NCBI RefSeq assembly: GCF_006438725.1
Contig: NZ_RCZD01000002.1
Coordinates: 249,294 to 313,293, forward strand
Direction: 5' to 3'
Source of the DNA: Ewingella americana
GTDB taxonomy: Bacteria; Pseudomonadota; Gammaproteobacteria; Enterobacterales; Enterobacteriaceae
DNA: 64,000 nt
A model generated the notes under the pieces. It saw only the letters and a program-made list of their open reading frames with translations, did not search any database and was not told the DNA's origin. Position 1 is the first letter of the stretch, and the number at the start of each line of letters is the position of its first letter. The position numbers were made by a program, and so were the translations under genes. Shown in pieces: positions 1 to 8,344 of this stretch.

Positions 1-262
1 GCGAATATACCTAACCTAAATTTTTATAAATACTCTTTTGCACTGATTTTTTCGGGTATATCTCAGGAATGAGATATAAATCTCATTTTTTGCAAAGAGA
101 AGAAAAAACCGTTCAGTGAACACTAAAAATATAAATGCAGACCAAATCAGCCAGATATTTTCGATGCTGATATCGGAATAAATAACCGTCTTCGATAATA
201 GCGAGGGACGGCCAGAGTACGGGCGGACAGGTGACTGACTTTATCCCCTGCTCCGCAGTTGT
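1..262. other. No gene seen at left edge
   Basis: This AT-rich stretch lies downstream of the TetR gene, which ends here on the minus strand. I see no convincing ORF, RNA gene or strong terminator. The short plus-strand ORF that begins at 231 is a shadow of the TetR gene. Confidence 0.5.
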
Positions 263-814
263 TCACTCTTTTATGTTGTTCAAAATTACACTCTCGATAT
301 CCCCGAACATCTCATTCCACTCCTGCTCGTTGATGTCCATCAGACCGAAAAAACGCAGCATAAAAGCCCCTTCCGTCGCCAGAAAAGCCAGGCGGGCCTT
401 TTTGCCCTGTTCGCTGGTCAAATCCAGACCTTCAATCCGGCTGCGATACCATTCGCGCGAGCTTTCCAGATGCTCTGGCGTTTGTATCAGCGTCGCCATC
501 AGCGCAGCAGCTTTACCGCTGGAGATCTGATCGGAGTCCCGGGTAGCCTGCATATGTGCCTGAACGCGGGTCAACGGAGAGGGTGAATCACCGGCAATCT
601 GCTCAAACACGTTGTCATACGCTTTACCCCAGCGTTCAAACATGGCGTCAATCAACGCATTTTTATTTCCAAAACAATACTGCACCCCGCCCTTGGAGAT
701 ACCCATTGCTTTCGCCACCGAATCAATGGTTAACCCGGCAGCACCCTGCGTGGCAACAATCTCCTCGGCGGCATCCAGAACCTTATCTCGGTCGATGCTG
801 CGTTGACGTCCCAT
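263..814 (-). CDS. TetR/AcrR-family transcriptional repressor
   Basis: A 183-residue DNA-binding regulator of the TetR family. The N-terminal helix-turn-helix lies at about residues 27-48 (LTIDSVAKAMGISKGGVQYCFG), followed by the usual KNALIDAMF helix. The C-terminal half is a ligand-binding domain with a DUF/TetR_C-like sequence rich in Met and Phe. It is transcribed divergently from the MFS exporter at 935, with a near-perfect palindrome between them, so it most likely represses the exporter and itself until a drug or other cationic ligand binds. The arrangement matches SmvR-SmvA style pairs. The ligand cannot be read from the sequence. Confidence 0.9.
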   Translation of the reverse strand: MGRQRSIDRDKVLDAAEEIVATQGAAGLTIDSVAKAMGISKGGVQYCFGNKNALIDAMFERWGKAYDNVFEQIAGDSPSPLTRVQAHMQATRDSDQISSGKAAALMATLIQTPEHLESSREWYRSRIEGLDLTSEQGKKARLAFLATEGAFMLRFFGLMDINEQEWNEMFGDIESVILNNIKE

Positions 815-828
815 AAAAAAAGACCTTT

Positions 829-850
829 TAAATACATACGTATGGATTTA
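829..850. promoter_or_regulatory. Palindromic operator between tetR and MFS gene
   Basis: A 22-bp inverted repeat centred on CATACGTATG (835-844), with flanks taaat/attta; only one outer base pair is mismatched. It lies 15 bp before the tetR start and upstream of the divergent MFS gene, exactly where a TetR dimer would block both promoters. The palindrome is seen directly; binding by this TetR protein is inferred. Confidence 0.75.
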
Positions 851-934
851 TATTATTGATCGCTCACCATGAAAATCGTCCGATGGTGGCAGCATGGCGA
901 CTCACCCGAGCCGCCCTTTTTCAGAGACTCTATT

Positions 935-2434
935 ATGCACGCCAATAACCGCTGGCTGATACTGGCAATCATCACCAGCACCCTGTTTTTAATCATTGTC
1001 GATATGACGGTTTTATACACCGCGTTGCCGCGTCTTACGCAAGCCCTGGATGCAACGGCATCCGAAAAGCTGTGGATCGTCAACGCTTACCCGCTGGTGG
1101 TGGCAGGTTTGCTGCCCGGTGCAGGTATGCTCAGCGACCGTCTTGGCCACAAACGTTTGTTTATGGCGGGCCTGCCGGTCTTTGCACTGGCTTCGCTGTG
1201 TGCCGCTTTCTCGTCGTCGGCCGAGCTGTTAATTGCTTCCCGCGCTTTCCTGGCGGTCGGCGCGGCCATGATGATGCCAGCCACGCTGTCGATTGTACGT
1301 CACGTCTTCACGGATGAGCGCGAGCGGGCGCTGGCTATTGGCATCTGGGCAGCAGTGTCCTCCAGCGCCGCCGCACTCGGCCCGGTCGTAGGTGGCGTCT
1401 TGCTGGAGTATTTCTGGTGGGGGTCGGTCTTCCTGATCAATGTACCCGTCGTTTTGATCGTGATCCCTTTCGCCTGGAAATTCATTCCCAATCGAGGCGG
1501 TAACCCTGATCGTCCGTATGATCTGATCGGTTCGGGACAAATCATGATCGGGCTGGTCGGCGTGATTTACGCACTCAAAGAGTTGAGTAAACCCACGTCA
1601 TCGATGCTGGCGCTGAGTATGTCGGCCGTCATCGGTGTGCTGTTCCTCACCCTGTTTGCCCGCCGGCAAAAAAGGGCTGCCTATCCGATGATTGATTTTT
1701 CCCTGTTCCGCAACCCGGCCTTTTCCTGTGGCGTTGCCATCGCGATCATCTCAATGATTGCACTGATTGGCGTTGAACTTGTGCTGACCCAGCGCCTGCA
1801 ACTGGTTCTGGGTTTGACTCCGCTGATGGCCGCATTTTTCATTTTGCCGATCCCAGTCGCTTCCGCGCTGGCCGGTCCCTGGGCGGGAATGATGCTACCC
1901 CGCTATGGCGAACGCCGGATCATGGTGGGCGGATTTATCCTCACGGCGCTGGGTACCGGCAGTCTGACGTTACTGTTTGAAAGCAATATCATTGCTCAGT
2001 TGGTCTGCCTGTTTGTGCTCGGGCTGGGCCTTGGCGGTGCCATCACCGCAGCCTCAACAGCGATTATGCTAAACGCTCCTGAAGAGAAAGCGGGCATGGT
2101 AGCCGCCATTGAAGATGTGTCATGGGAGATGGGGGGTGTGCTCGGGGTGACGCTGCTTGGCGGTCTAATGAGTGCCGTGTATAGCCACAGCCTGGTGCTA
2201 CCGGAAAATCTCGTGGACGGTGATCTCGCCTACGACAGTCTGGATGAAGCCCTGCGCATCGCTGAAGGACTCAGCCGCGACGATACCTTACTGCTAACGC
2301 ACCTGGCGCGCGTGGCCTTTGATCACGCATTTCTCGCCGTGCTAATGTCGGCGACAGTGTTAATCATTGCTACGGTATTGGTATTGAGTTGCTTGCTACG
2401 TAAGCGGCTGCAAGCTCACTCGATGGCTGACTAA
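935..2434 (+). CDS. smvA: DHA2-type MFS multidrug exporter, SmvA-like
   Basis: A proton-driven drug/H+ antiporter of the 14-TM DHA2 family in the inner membrane. The frame is open from 869, but ATG 935 (MHANNRWLIL) is the better start because it begins right before TM1, as in SmvA. Motif A-like GMLSDRLGHKRLFMAG lies between TM2 and TM3, and motif C-like GPVVGGVLLEYFWW is in TM5. The pattern LWIVNAYPLVVAGLLPGAGMLSDRLG closely follows SmvA (LWIIDIYSLVMAG). The protein has about 499 residues, normal for the family. It is divergent from a TetR gene that presumably controls it. Likely substrates by family are quaternary ammonium compounds, dyes and chlorhexidine-like cations; this is inferred. Confidence 0.85.
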   Translation: MHANNRWLILAIITSTLFLIIVDMTVLYTALPRLTQALDATASEKLWIVNAYPLVVAGLLPGAGMLSDRLGHKRLFMAGLPVFALASLCAAFSSSAELLIASRAFLAVGAAMMMPATLSIVRHVFTDERERALAIGIWAAVSSSAAALGPVVGGVLLEYFWWGSVFLINVPVVLIVIPFAWKFIPNRGGNPDRPYDLIGSGQIMIGLVGVIYALKELSKPTSSMLALSMSAVIGVLFLTLFARRQKRAAYPMIDFSLFRNPAFSCGVAIAIISMIALIGVELVLTQRLQLVLGLTPLMAAFFILPIPVASALAGPWAGMMLPRYGERRIMVGGFILTALGTGSLTLLFESNIIAQLVCLFVLGLGLGGAITAASTAIMLNAPEEKAGMVAAIEDVSWEMGGVLGVTLLGGLMSAVYSHSLVLPENLVDGDLAYDSLDEALRIAEGLSRDDTLLLTHLARVAFDHAFLAVLMSATVLIIATVLVLSCLLRKRLQAHSMAD

Positions 2435-2442
2435 GCGGCTGG

Positions 2443-2481
2443 GCATTCCGCTATTTGTGCAAGTTCTACATTGCGGAATGC
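2443..2481. terminator. Hairpin between convergent genes
   Basis: Inverted repeat GCATTCCGC (2443-2451) / GCGGAATGC (2473-2481) with a 21-nt loop, placed between the ends of the MFS gene and the convergent small gene. It could act as a bidirectional terminator, but there is no clear T run. Confidence 0.4.
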
Positions 2482-2494
2482 TCCCATCACAACC

Positions 2495-2734
2495 TTAGCG
2501 CCGGGTTTTCCCCATCTCAGAAGACCACTGTGCAATCTGCTCAGGCGATAAAAACCTCACAGTTTCACTCTGCCCGTCGCCATGATCTTTGACGATACTG
2601 GCGATGCAGGGGAATTTTTTTGGCATGTGCTGTAGCAGTTCACGCTCCTGCTGATCCGGGCTTAAATTTTGAGTCCTGAGAAAGTCTTCTGACATCCAGG
2701 TGCGGTATTCCAGTTCGTTTTTCAGTAACTTCAT
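2495..2734 (-). CDS. Small hypothetical protein (79 aa)
   Basis: The frame is open from 2785, but ATG 2734 follows a strong ribosome-binding site (GGGAGGA, 5 bases before the start), giving MKLLKNELEYRTWMS and 79 residues. The product is soluble, without signal peptide or membrane segment, and has a C-terminal half rich in charged residues. I do not recognise the family. It is convergent with the MFS gene and upstream of mntH in the same direction, with about 160 bp separating them from mntH. Confidence 0.6.
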   Translation of the reverse strand: MKLLKNELEYRTWMSEDFLRTQNLSPDQQERELLQHMPKKFPCIASIVKDHGDGQSETVRFLSPEQIAQWSSEMGKTRR

Positions 2735-2903
2735 GAGTCCTCCCAATCTTTTGCAAGAAGATAGCAGATGCTGCAGGATATTCACGTCCTTGTTACTGAG
2801 CAGCCTGAAAACTCACGAATCAGACATCTCATCACCAACCCGCCAGCGCGACATCAGTCGCCCTTCAAACTCCAACCCTATTCGCATCAGTAAGTCACTC
2901 TGC

Positions 2904-4208
2904 TTATCCAAGACCCGGAATGTTCATCCCGAAAGTTTGCAATAGCAACACGATATTGAGCGCCACAATGATGACTGTGCCGATGATGGAAATCGTCACG
3001 GTCATCCGTCCGTTAACGAACTCGCCCATAATATCGCGGCGGCGGGTGAACATGACCAGCGCGATCATCGGTGCTGGCAGTGCCAGACTCAGGACCACCT
3101 GGCTATAGACCAGCGCGTCAGTAGCGTTCACACCGAGAGCCACCACAATAAAAGCCGGGATCATCGTGACCAGACGGCGCAGCCATACCGGGATCTGAAA
3201 ACCGACAAAGCCTTGCATGATCATCTGGCCGGCCATGGTACCGACAACAGAACTTGAGATCCCCGATGCAATCAGGGAGATCAGGAACACACCTGCAGCG
3301 CCAATGCCCAGCAGCGGTGTTAGCGTGTGGTACGCGGTTTCAATTTCTGCCACATCGCTGTGACCACTGTGAAACGCACTGGAAGCCATGATCACCATCG
3401 CGATATTCACCAGGCCTGCCACGCTCAGAGCAATGACCACCTCAATATTGGAAAATCGTAGCAGCTTGCGGCGCTCCCCCTGATTTTTAACCTCGGTACG
3501 GTGCTGGGTAAGGCCGGAATGCAGAAAAATAGCATGCGGCATCACCGTCGCACCGATGATCCCAACCGATATTGTCAGCGCCTGTGCATCGGGTAATTGA
3601 GGCATAATCATACCGATGCCGGCGGCGGCCCAGTCCACCGGCACGATAAACATCTCGATCAGATAACAGAGAGCAATGACCGCCACCAGTCCGCCAATCA
3701 TCAGTTCGAGCGGGCGAAATCCCCGTTTTTCGACCATCAATAAGGCGTAAGTTATTACCGCTGTAATACCCATTCCCGCCAGTAAAGGCATGTGGAACAG
3801 CAAGGCGAGCGCGATAGCACCGCCGAGGAACTCGGCCAAGTCAGTCGCCATCGCCGCGATTTCACTGACACCCCACATCCCCCACACCACCGGCGGTGAA
3901 AATTGCTCACGGCACACTTCGGCCAAATTCTTATTGGTGACGATCCCGAGCTTGGCCGACAGCGCCTGAAACAGCATGGCAATCAGGTTAGCCATCACCA
4001 CGACCCACAGCAGCGTATAACCGTACTTCGAACCGGCCTGAATGTTGGTGGCAAAATTACCCGGATCCATATACGCAATTGAGGCGATAACCGCCGGTCC
4101 GGCAAACAGCAGCGGCGTCATCAACCCGCTTTTACGCCCGGATAATGCATCGCCAATGGCCGTATTGGTTCGTTCGGTCAGTGAGGAAGTGTGACTCATT
4201 TCACGCAT
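2904..4208 (-). CDS. mntH: Proton-coupled Mn(II)/Fe(II) transporter, Nramp family
   Basis: An inner-membrane importer of manganese (and iron) driven by protons. The Nramp metal-site motif DPGN is at residues 48-51 and the second signature MPH at 223-225 (TVMPHAIFLHSGL). About 11 membrane segments are visible, and the 434-residue length fits (E. coli MntH 412). The start could be ATG 4208 or ATG 4199. A box resembling the E. coli MntR operator lies about 65-85 bp upstream, so repression by Mn-MntR is likely. The gene stands alone as in other enterics. Confidence 0.95.
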   Translation of the reverse strand: MREMSHTSSLTERTNTAIGDALSGRKSGLMTPLLFAGPAVIASIAYMDPGNFATNIQAGSKYGYTLLWVVVMANLIAMLFQALSAKLGIVTNKNLAEVCREQFSPPVVWGMWGVSEIAAMATDLAEFLGGAIALALLFHMPLLAGMGITAVITYALLMVEKRGFRPLELMIGGLVAVIALCYLIEMFIVPVDWAAAGIGMIMPQLPDAQALTISVGIIGATVMPHAIFLHSGLTQHRTEVKNQGERRKLLRFSNIEVVIALSVAGLVNIAMVIMASSAFHSGHSDVAEIETAYHTLTPLLGIGAAGVFLISLIASGISSSVVGTMAGQMIMQGFVGFQIPVWLRRLVTMIPAFIVVALGVNATDALVYSQVVLSLALPAPMIALVMFTRRRDIMGEFVNGRMTVTISIIGTVIIVALNIVLLLQTFGMNIPGLG

Positions 4209-4271
4209 AATCGTTGCAACCTCTGTCTTGCTTGCCTGATGTTTTTTGTTCGGTTTTTATTCAACACCTCC

Positions 4272-4291
4272 AATATAGCACCGGCTATACT
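4272..4291 (-). promoter_or_regulatory. MntR-like operator upstream of mntH
   Basis: The sequence AATATAGCACCGGCTATACT contains perfect 6-bp arms TATAGC/GCTATA separated by ACCG. It closely resembles the E. coli mntH MntR box (AACATAGCAAAGGCTATGTT, from memory). Position 64-83 bp upstream of the mntH start is compatible with promoter overlap. Confidence 0.8.
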
Positions 4292-5254
4292 GTATAGAGC
4301 AAGCTAAGGTTGACATCAGATTGTTTGATTTTGTTTCAATGCGAAATATCTGCCGCTGCGGTGTTCTACCAACGACAACATTGCCCCCCTCAATACAAGA
4401 CATGCACGAATTAACATTTAAAATAGTTATGTAGTGGTAATTACTCGTAAATTGGCGCATTAACCTAATGGAATATGCTATTTAAATATTAAAAAGATTT
4501 CTCATCGGTATTTAAATTATTATTTCACATCTTAATTTCGCAGAGTGACGTAGCTATCCCAGGTGGCACAGATAGATATTATAGGCGACTTCATTTTGGC
4601 AGTGTCGCTGTCGGCGAAATCTATAACGTCGTCATTCCTTTATATTACTATATTATCTCGCAGGTGATCGGCATATGATTGACTGGTCGCCAGACTCGGC
4701 GTTCAAAACCTGTCTGAGCCACAGCTTAAAATTGAAACATGAAGAGGTGGTGACATTTAAAACCCAGCAATAGAATGATCATCATGATGAATAATATTAA
4801 CGAATTTTAATGCACAAAAAACTCTATTACCGTCTTCTGTTCACTGATTACCGAACTGGATCTCAGCCCGTTAAATGAAGCGCAGATCTGTATTAGGCCA
4901 ATGCTGATTTTCGGCAATTAACCTGATAGTCGGTTCATGGTTTTTCTCTCTACATCAGTATGGCCGGAGCAGCATAAGCGCTAATGCTCATCGTGAACAT
5001 GTGACATTCCTCAAGAAAATGGGGATATAGGACACAAATTCAAAATTTCATAGCCAAACGAAGAGCAGGACGTGCAATACCCGTGAGTTAAATAAGTCGG
5101 GGTAAAGACATACTTTTATTGTGGAAATCGGAACTTTCCTGCTCTATGGTAATTCCCCACAATTATTGGTTATATATACAGTACAATCATGAGATTTTTG
5201 TGTCGTAAAGAAAAAATAAATGGGTAAGTGATAGGGTGCTGAGCGGTGGTGATA
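4292..5254. other. Gene-poor intergenic stretch
   Basis: Nearly 1 kb without a convincing gene. A 32-codon ORF begins at 4675 (MIDWSPDSAFKTC...) but has no ribosome-binding site or recognisable similarity. No tRNA or repeat array is visible. This may be a scar from gene loss or may hold an unrecognised small RNA. Confidence 0.5.
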
Positions 5255-5262
5255 ACATAAAT

Positions 5263-5278
5263 GCCCGCCAAGGCGGGC
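5263..5278 (-). terminator. Rho-independent terminator of the methyltransferase gene
   Basis: Stem GCCCGCC/GGCGGGC with a minimal AA turn lies about 20 bp after the stop of the minus-strand methyltransferase gene. On the minus strand it is followed by ATTTATGTT. Confidence 0.7.
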
Positions 5279-5298
5279 CTGGTAGTTCTTATTTTTAA

Positions 5299-6288
5299 CT
5301 AACTGCGGATTTTCTCTACCAATAAGGTATTTGATGTAGCAGATGGATAATGAGGCCCCATTTTATTATCCTCATACATTTCCAGAACTCTTCCACCCTC
5401 TTCATAGATGATCTTTAATAGGTCACACTGACGAATTGCGTGCATTTCGTAAGATTGACTTGGGTGAAGGTGTCCATCCTGTGCTGGAGATGAAATATAT
5501 TCGCTGGCAATAAATCTGTAGCCAGGAATGTACGTTGGCACCTGGAAAAGAGCAACGCCGTTTATATTTAAACTCTTAATTGCCCCTCGAACCGCGGCAC
5601 TAATTACAGGGGGTGGTGAGTGCTGTAAAACTATAAGGGAAAATAGCAAATCACACTTAGGCAGATGTGAATAATCGTCGACTTTGTTGAGGAGTTTGAA
5701 AGATGTATTTGCGATATTATTTGCATTAAAATGAGATATTGCTGCGTCTATCATGCTTTTTGAAATATCAACGCCGATCACTTTCGAAAAATTACGAGAT
5801 AAATGGGAAGTAACACGCCCAACCCCACAGCCCAATTCAACTACGGTCTGGCCTTCTGGAAGAATAATGCCATTTCGTGTCAAAGTTTTTTCAATGAGAT
5901 CAATATCACCCGAACCCGTCAAGTAGAAATCATCTAAAGCCTCTTTACGGTTGGCATGTCGGTATTTTTCGAGGGATAACACTGCCCAGAGAGGATCCTC
6001 CTCTCCAAGTTGAGTCCACACATTTTGGACTTTGTCAAAAACCTTATCAAGAATTTTCCTATCTATGTCAGAGTCTATTTCTGAAGTCATAAGAGGCTCA
6101 AGACCTGACATGGACGGGGTGCTACCTAACTGTTCTCTCTCCCTATACTCTGCAGAGCGCAGGAAAACACCCCGCATTTCTGAAACTGAGTCTTGATCAA
6201 GCCATGCGCTGATTGCTTGCTCACTCTCAGGCTCTCTATTCAAGAAAATTCTGTATGCCGAGACGACATCGGATCGGGTAATCTTCAT
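5299..6288 (-). CDS. SAM-dependent methyltransferase with N-terminal DUF4214-like domain
   Basis: A 329-residue class I methyltransferase. Residues 1-55 (VVSAYRIFLNREPES...FLRSAEYRER) look like the DUF4214/phycobilisome-linker-like helical module often fused to carbohydrate-related proteins. The Rossmann core starts near residue 146. Motif I is VELGCGVGRV (150-159), motif II is VIGVDIS (170-176), and a post-motif segment LLFSLIVLQHSPP follows. No signal peptide or membrane segment is seen. It sits alone with its own terminator. The substrate is unknown; by family a glycan or a small metabolite is possible. EPS genes lie 14 kb away, so a link to them is only speculative. Confidence 0.8.
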   Translation of the reverse strand: MKITRSDVVSAYRIFLNREPESEQAISAWLDQDSVSEMRGVFLRSAEYREREQLGSTPSMSGLEPLMTSEIDSDIDRKILDKVFDKVQNVWTQLGEEDPLWAVLSLEKYRHANRKEALDDFYLTGSGDIDLIEKTLTRNGIILPEGQTVVELGCGVGRVTSHLSRNFSKVIGVDISKSMIDAAISHFNANNIANTSFKLLNKVDDYSHLPKCDLLFSLIVLQHSPPPVISAAVRGAIKSLNINGVALFQVPTYIPGYRFIASEYISSPAQDGHLHPSQSYEMHAIRQCDLLKIIYEEGGRVLEMYEDNKMGPHYPSATSNTLLVEKIRS

Positions 6289-6439
6289 TCTTTACGTGCC
6301 TCCATGTTTTTCGCGATTTCCCTACATTACATGTTTTTTTCAAACCGTCACCAACTCTAAATCACTATCTGACGCAGGGAATCATAAGGTTATCCACAAT
6401 GAGGGATCTTCAGATGGTTGCGTACAACTGCACTGATAC

Positions 6440-6760
6440 TTACATCTCGAGGATCTCTTGAACCCAATCCCCCCAGCATTCGCAACCAAGCTGTGACTCA
6501 ACTGTACTTGGATGAGATGCAAGCCACCATTCCTTTACCACTTCATATTCCGAGAACATAAGGGTAAATGGACGCCAACAAGCCATTCTTCCATCTTGAT
6601 CACAGGGGTCACTGCCAGCCAGGAAGAATTCATTCAGAAAGGGCAAAGGTGGGAAATAGCCAGAATAACTAATGAAGCCAAAGATGCCATAAAGCACCTT
6701 GGCGTTTTCATCTAGAACCCGTTTAGCATTATTAATATTATCCATAGAAATCCATTCCAC
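6440..6760 (-). CDS. Hypothetical protein (106 aa)
   Basis: A small soluble protein rich in aromatic residues (13 Phe/Trp among the last 70) with Cys residues at the C terminus (GCECWGDW). An alternative start is Met6 at 6745, which has a GGAATGG-like sequence before it. I do not recognise the family. Its size and acidic aromatic composition would suit an immunity-type protein, but no toxin gene is adjacent, so this is not claimed. Confidence 0.5.
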   Translation of the reverse strand: MEWISMDNINNAKRVLDENAKVLYGIFGFISYSGYFPPLPFLNEFFLAGSDPCDQDGRMACWRPFTLMFSEYEVVKEWWLASHPSTVESQLGCECWGDWVQEILEM

Positions 6761-6892
6761 TGATATTTACGTTATTGTCATGTTCCGATTATGTGTACAT
6801 GTTTTGGTTTTCTTACTCTTGAAACACTGGTGGCTATCCATGCGTATACGCGGGACTTATCAGCACTGGCTACGCTTTCTTTCTGCTGCAGA

Positions 6893-7330
6893 TTACTGGC
6901 GAAGCCAGGGTGTTATCGTAAGCCCGGTGAGCAGACCTTCAGGACTGAGCAGGCGGGTGACTGTTTGCCCCCACGGCTCTGTGCGGTTCGCCACCAGCAG
7001 GCGATAACCCTTCTCGCTCAATACACGGGTAGCAGAATCGAGATCCCGCACCTCATATTCAATCCATCCCTGCGGTATCGGCAGCTCAGTTGGCCACTGC
7101 CCAGCGCCGAAACATGAACTTGCTGCCTGCGATAGTGGCCAGACGGCAAAATGCTTAACGCCCTTCAGCGCGCCCTCTTCCGACAGCAGGTAATCGCAGT
7201 TACCCTCCATTGGCTTAAGCGGCAGACCCAGGACCTGCACATAAAACGTGGCGCTGGATTCAGTACTCTGCGAGATGGGCCCAAACCCAGCGACAAACAA
7301 CACTTCAATTTCCGGTAAATTCTGCGACAT
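6893..7330 (-). CDS. VOC (glyoxalase/bleomycin-resistance) superfamily protein
   Basis: ATG 7330 (MSQNLPEIEVLFVAGFGPI) is the natural start: 145 residues, with GGAA upstream. It has the two beta-alpha-beta-beta-beta halves of VOC proteins: FVAGFGPISQSTESSATFYVQVLG at 12-35 and IEYEVRDLDSATRVLSEKGY at about 90-109. The family includes metal-dependent lyases, dioxygenases and antibiotic-binding proteins, and the substrate cannot be told here. The longer upstream reading frame adds unrelated residues and is unlikely to be translated. Confidence 0.8.
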   Translation of the reverse strand: MSQNLPEIEVLFVAGFGPISQSTESSATFYVQVLGLPLKPMEGNCDYLLSEEGALKGVKHFAVWPLSQAASSCFGAGQWPTELPIPQGWIEYEVRDLDSATRVLSEKGYRLLVANRTEPWGQTVTRLLSPEGLLTGLTITPWLRQ

Positions 7331-7481
7331 GCCAGATTCCTTAAGTGACTTAAATGGAATTCCAAAATTTATACTACGGCTAACTGAATCGCCACGTCTA
7401 ATCTTGACACCTCGAGGCAATATGTGGAGTGCCCCATCGTTCATCGCTGACCGGGGCTTTTACTCTGACAGGTTCAGGCCA

Positions 7482-7988
7482 CTACGAGCCACTTGCGATA
7501 TAACCAATGCGGTAGTTTTCCTTATTGGATTGTGGCGAAATACTAAATGCAACGTTCAATAGCTGCCAGCGACTGACATCCCAAGCACAAAGTTGACCTG
7601 TTTGAGTTAGCACTTCTAAATCACTATGTGATTCAATAGCCTGTTTGTCTATTGATAGATAAGTCATATTTTTGACGTCACTGAGCGAAGGGGTACGAAG
7701 AGACAACCAGGTATCAATCTGCGGCCAGCCAAAATCCTGCGTCAATTTTACAAAGCTCTGACTCTGTAAAAAGCGCGTCATCGCATCAGCACTTCTCCAG
7801 ACGTAGAGCGGGGCATAGCTGTTTTCTTTAGCAGGTAGCGACAAATCATCTTTCCGAGAGTAGAGATAGAATTTAAGCAATAAACCAGGAAAACCGTCCA
7901 GTTTTGCGCCATTGTCGCGAATTCGCTTTTGGATAATATCCATATCGTAATCGGCAGGCAGGGTAAATCGATATTGCATAATAATCAT
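7482..7988 (-). CDS. DUF4865 family protein
   Basis: A 168-residue protein with the typical start MQYRFTLPADYDMDIIQKRI and the pattern FPGLLLKFYLYSRKDD, which I recognise as DUF4865, a ferredoxin-like-fold family usually encoded near oxidoreductases and LysR regulators. An AGGAGA site lies 4 bases before ATG 7988; ATG 7979 is also possible. It is about 150 bp upstream of the VOC gene in the same direction, so the two may be cotranscribed. No function is established. Confidence 0.75.
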   Translation of the reverse strand: MIIMQYRFTLPADYDMDIIQKRIRDNGAKLDGFPGLLLKFYLYSRKDDLSLPAKENSYAPLYVWRSADAMTRFLQSQSFVKLTQDFGWPQIDTWLSLRTPSLSDVKNMTYLSIDKQAIESHSDLEVLTQTGQLCAWDVSRWQLLNVAFSISPQSNKENYRIGYIASGS

Positions 7989-8280
7989 AATGTCTCCTGA
8001 AAAATAAAAGCAATGAAGTATTGCCTCTTTACGGATAGTGATTAATTACTGCCGAAAATATTCTACGGTTATCCATAGCGTAATTATGAATCGATATTTT
8101 TACCCTGAAAATAGAATTTTTCAGGACGAATGATTTCGTATTTCAGGATGTTTTCTGAGACAAGGACGAAGACACGCTTAGGGTGCTGCTTGGAATTCGG
8201 AAATTATCCCACGTTAAGAGTCTTGAGCTTAACGGGTGATTTCGTTCCATTGAATGAAAACTCTCTGACCGTAATGAAAA

Positions 8281-8305
8281 AAACCGCCCTAAAAGGGGCG
8301 GTTTT
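8281..8305. terminator. Bidirectional rho-independent terminator
   Basis: Stem ACCGCCC (8283-8289) / GGGCGGT (8296-8302) flanked by A-rich sequence on the left and TTTT on the right. It lies about 40 bp after the stop of the minus-strand Gfo/Idh gene. Confidence 0.8.
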
Positions 8306-8344
8306 GCCGCAAAGGGTTCCCTGGTGTCGGGGAGGGGGTAAAGA

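Noticed and set aside
1229-1540. Minus-strand frames inside the MFS gene
   Set aside because: They overlap a well-supported DHA2 transporter gene on the opposite strand and show no family features.
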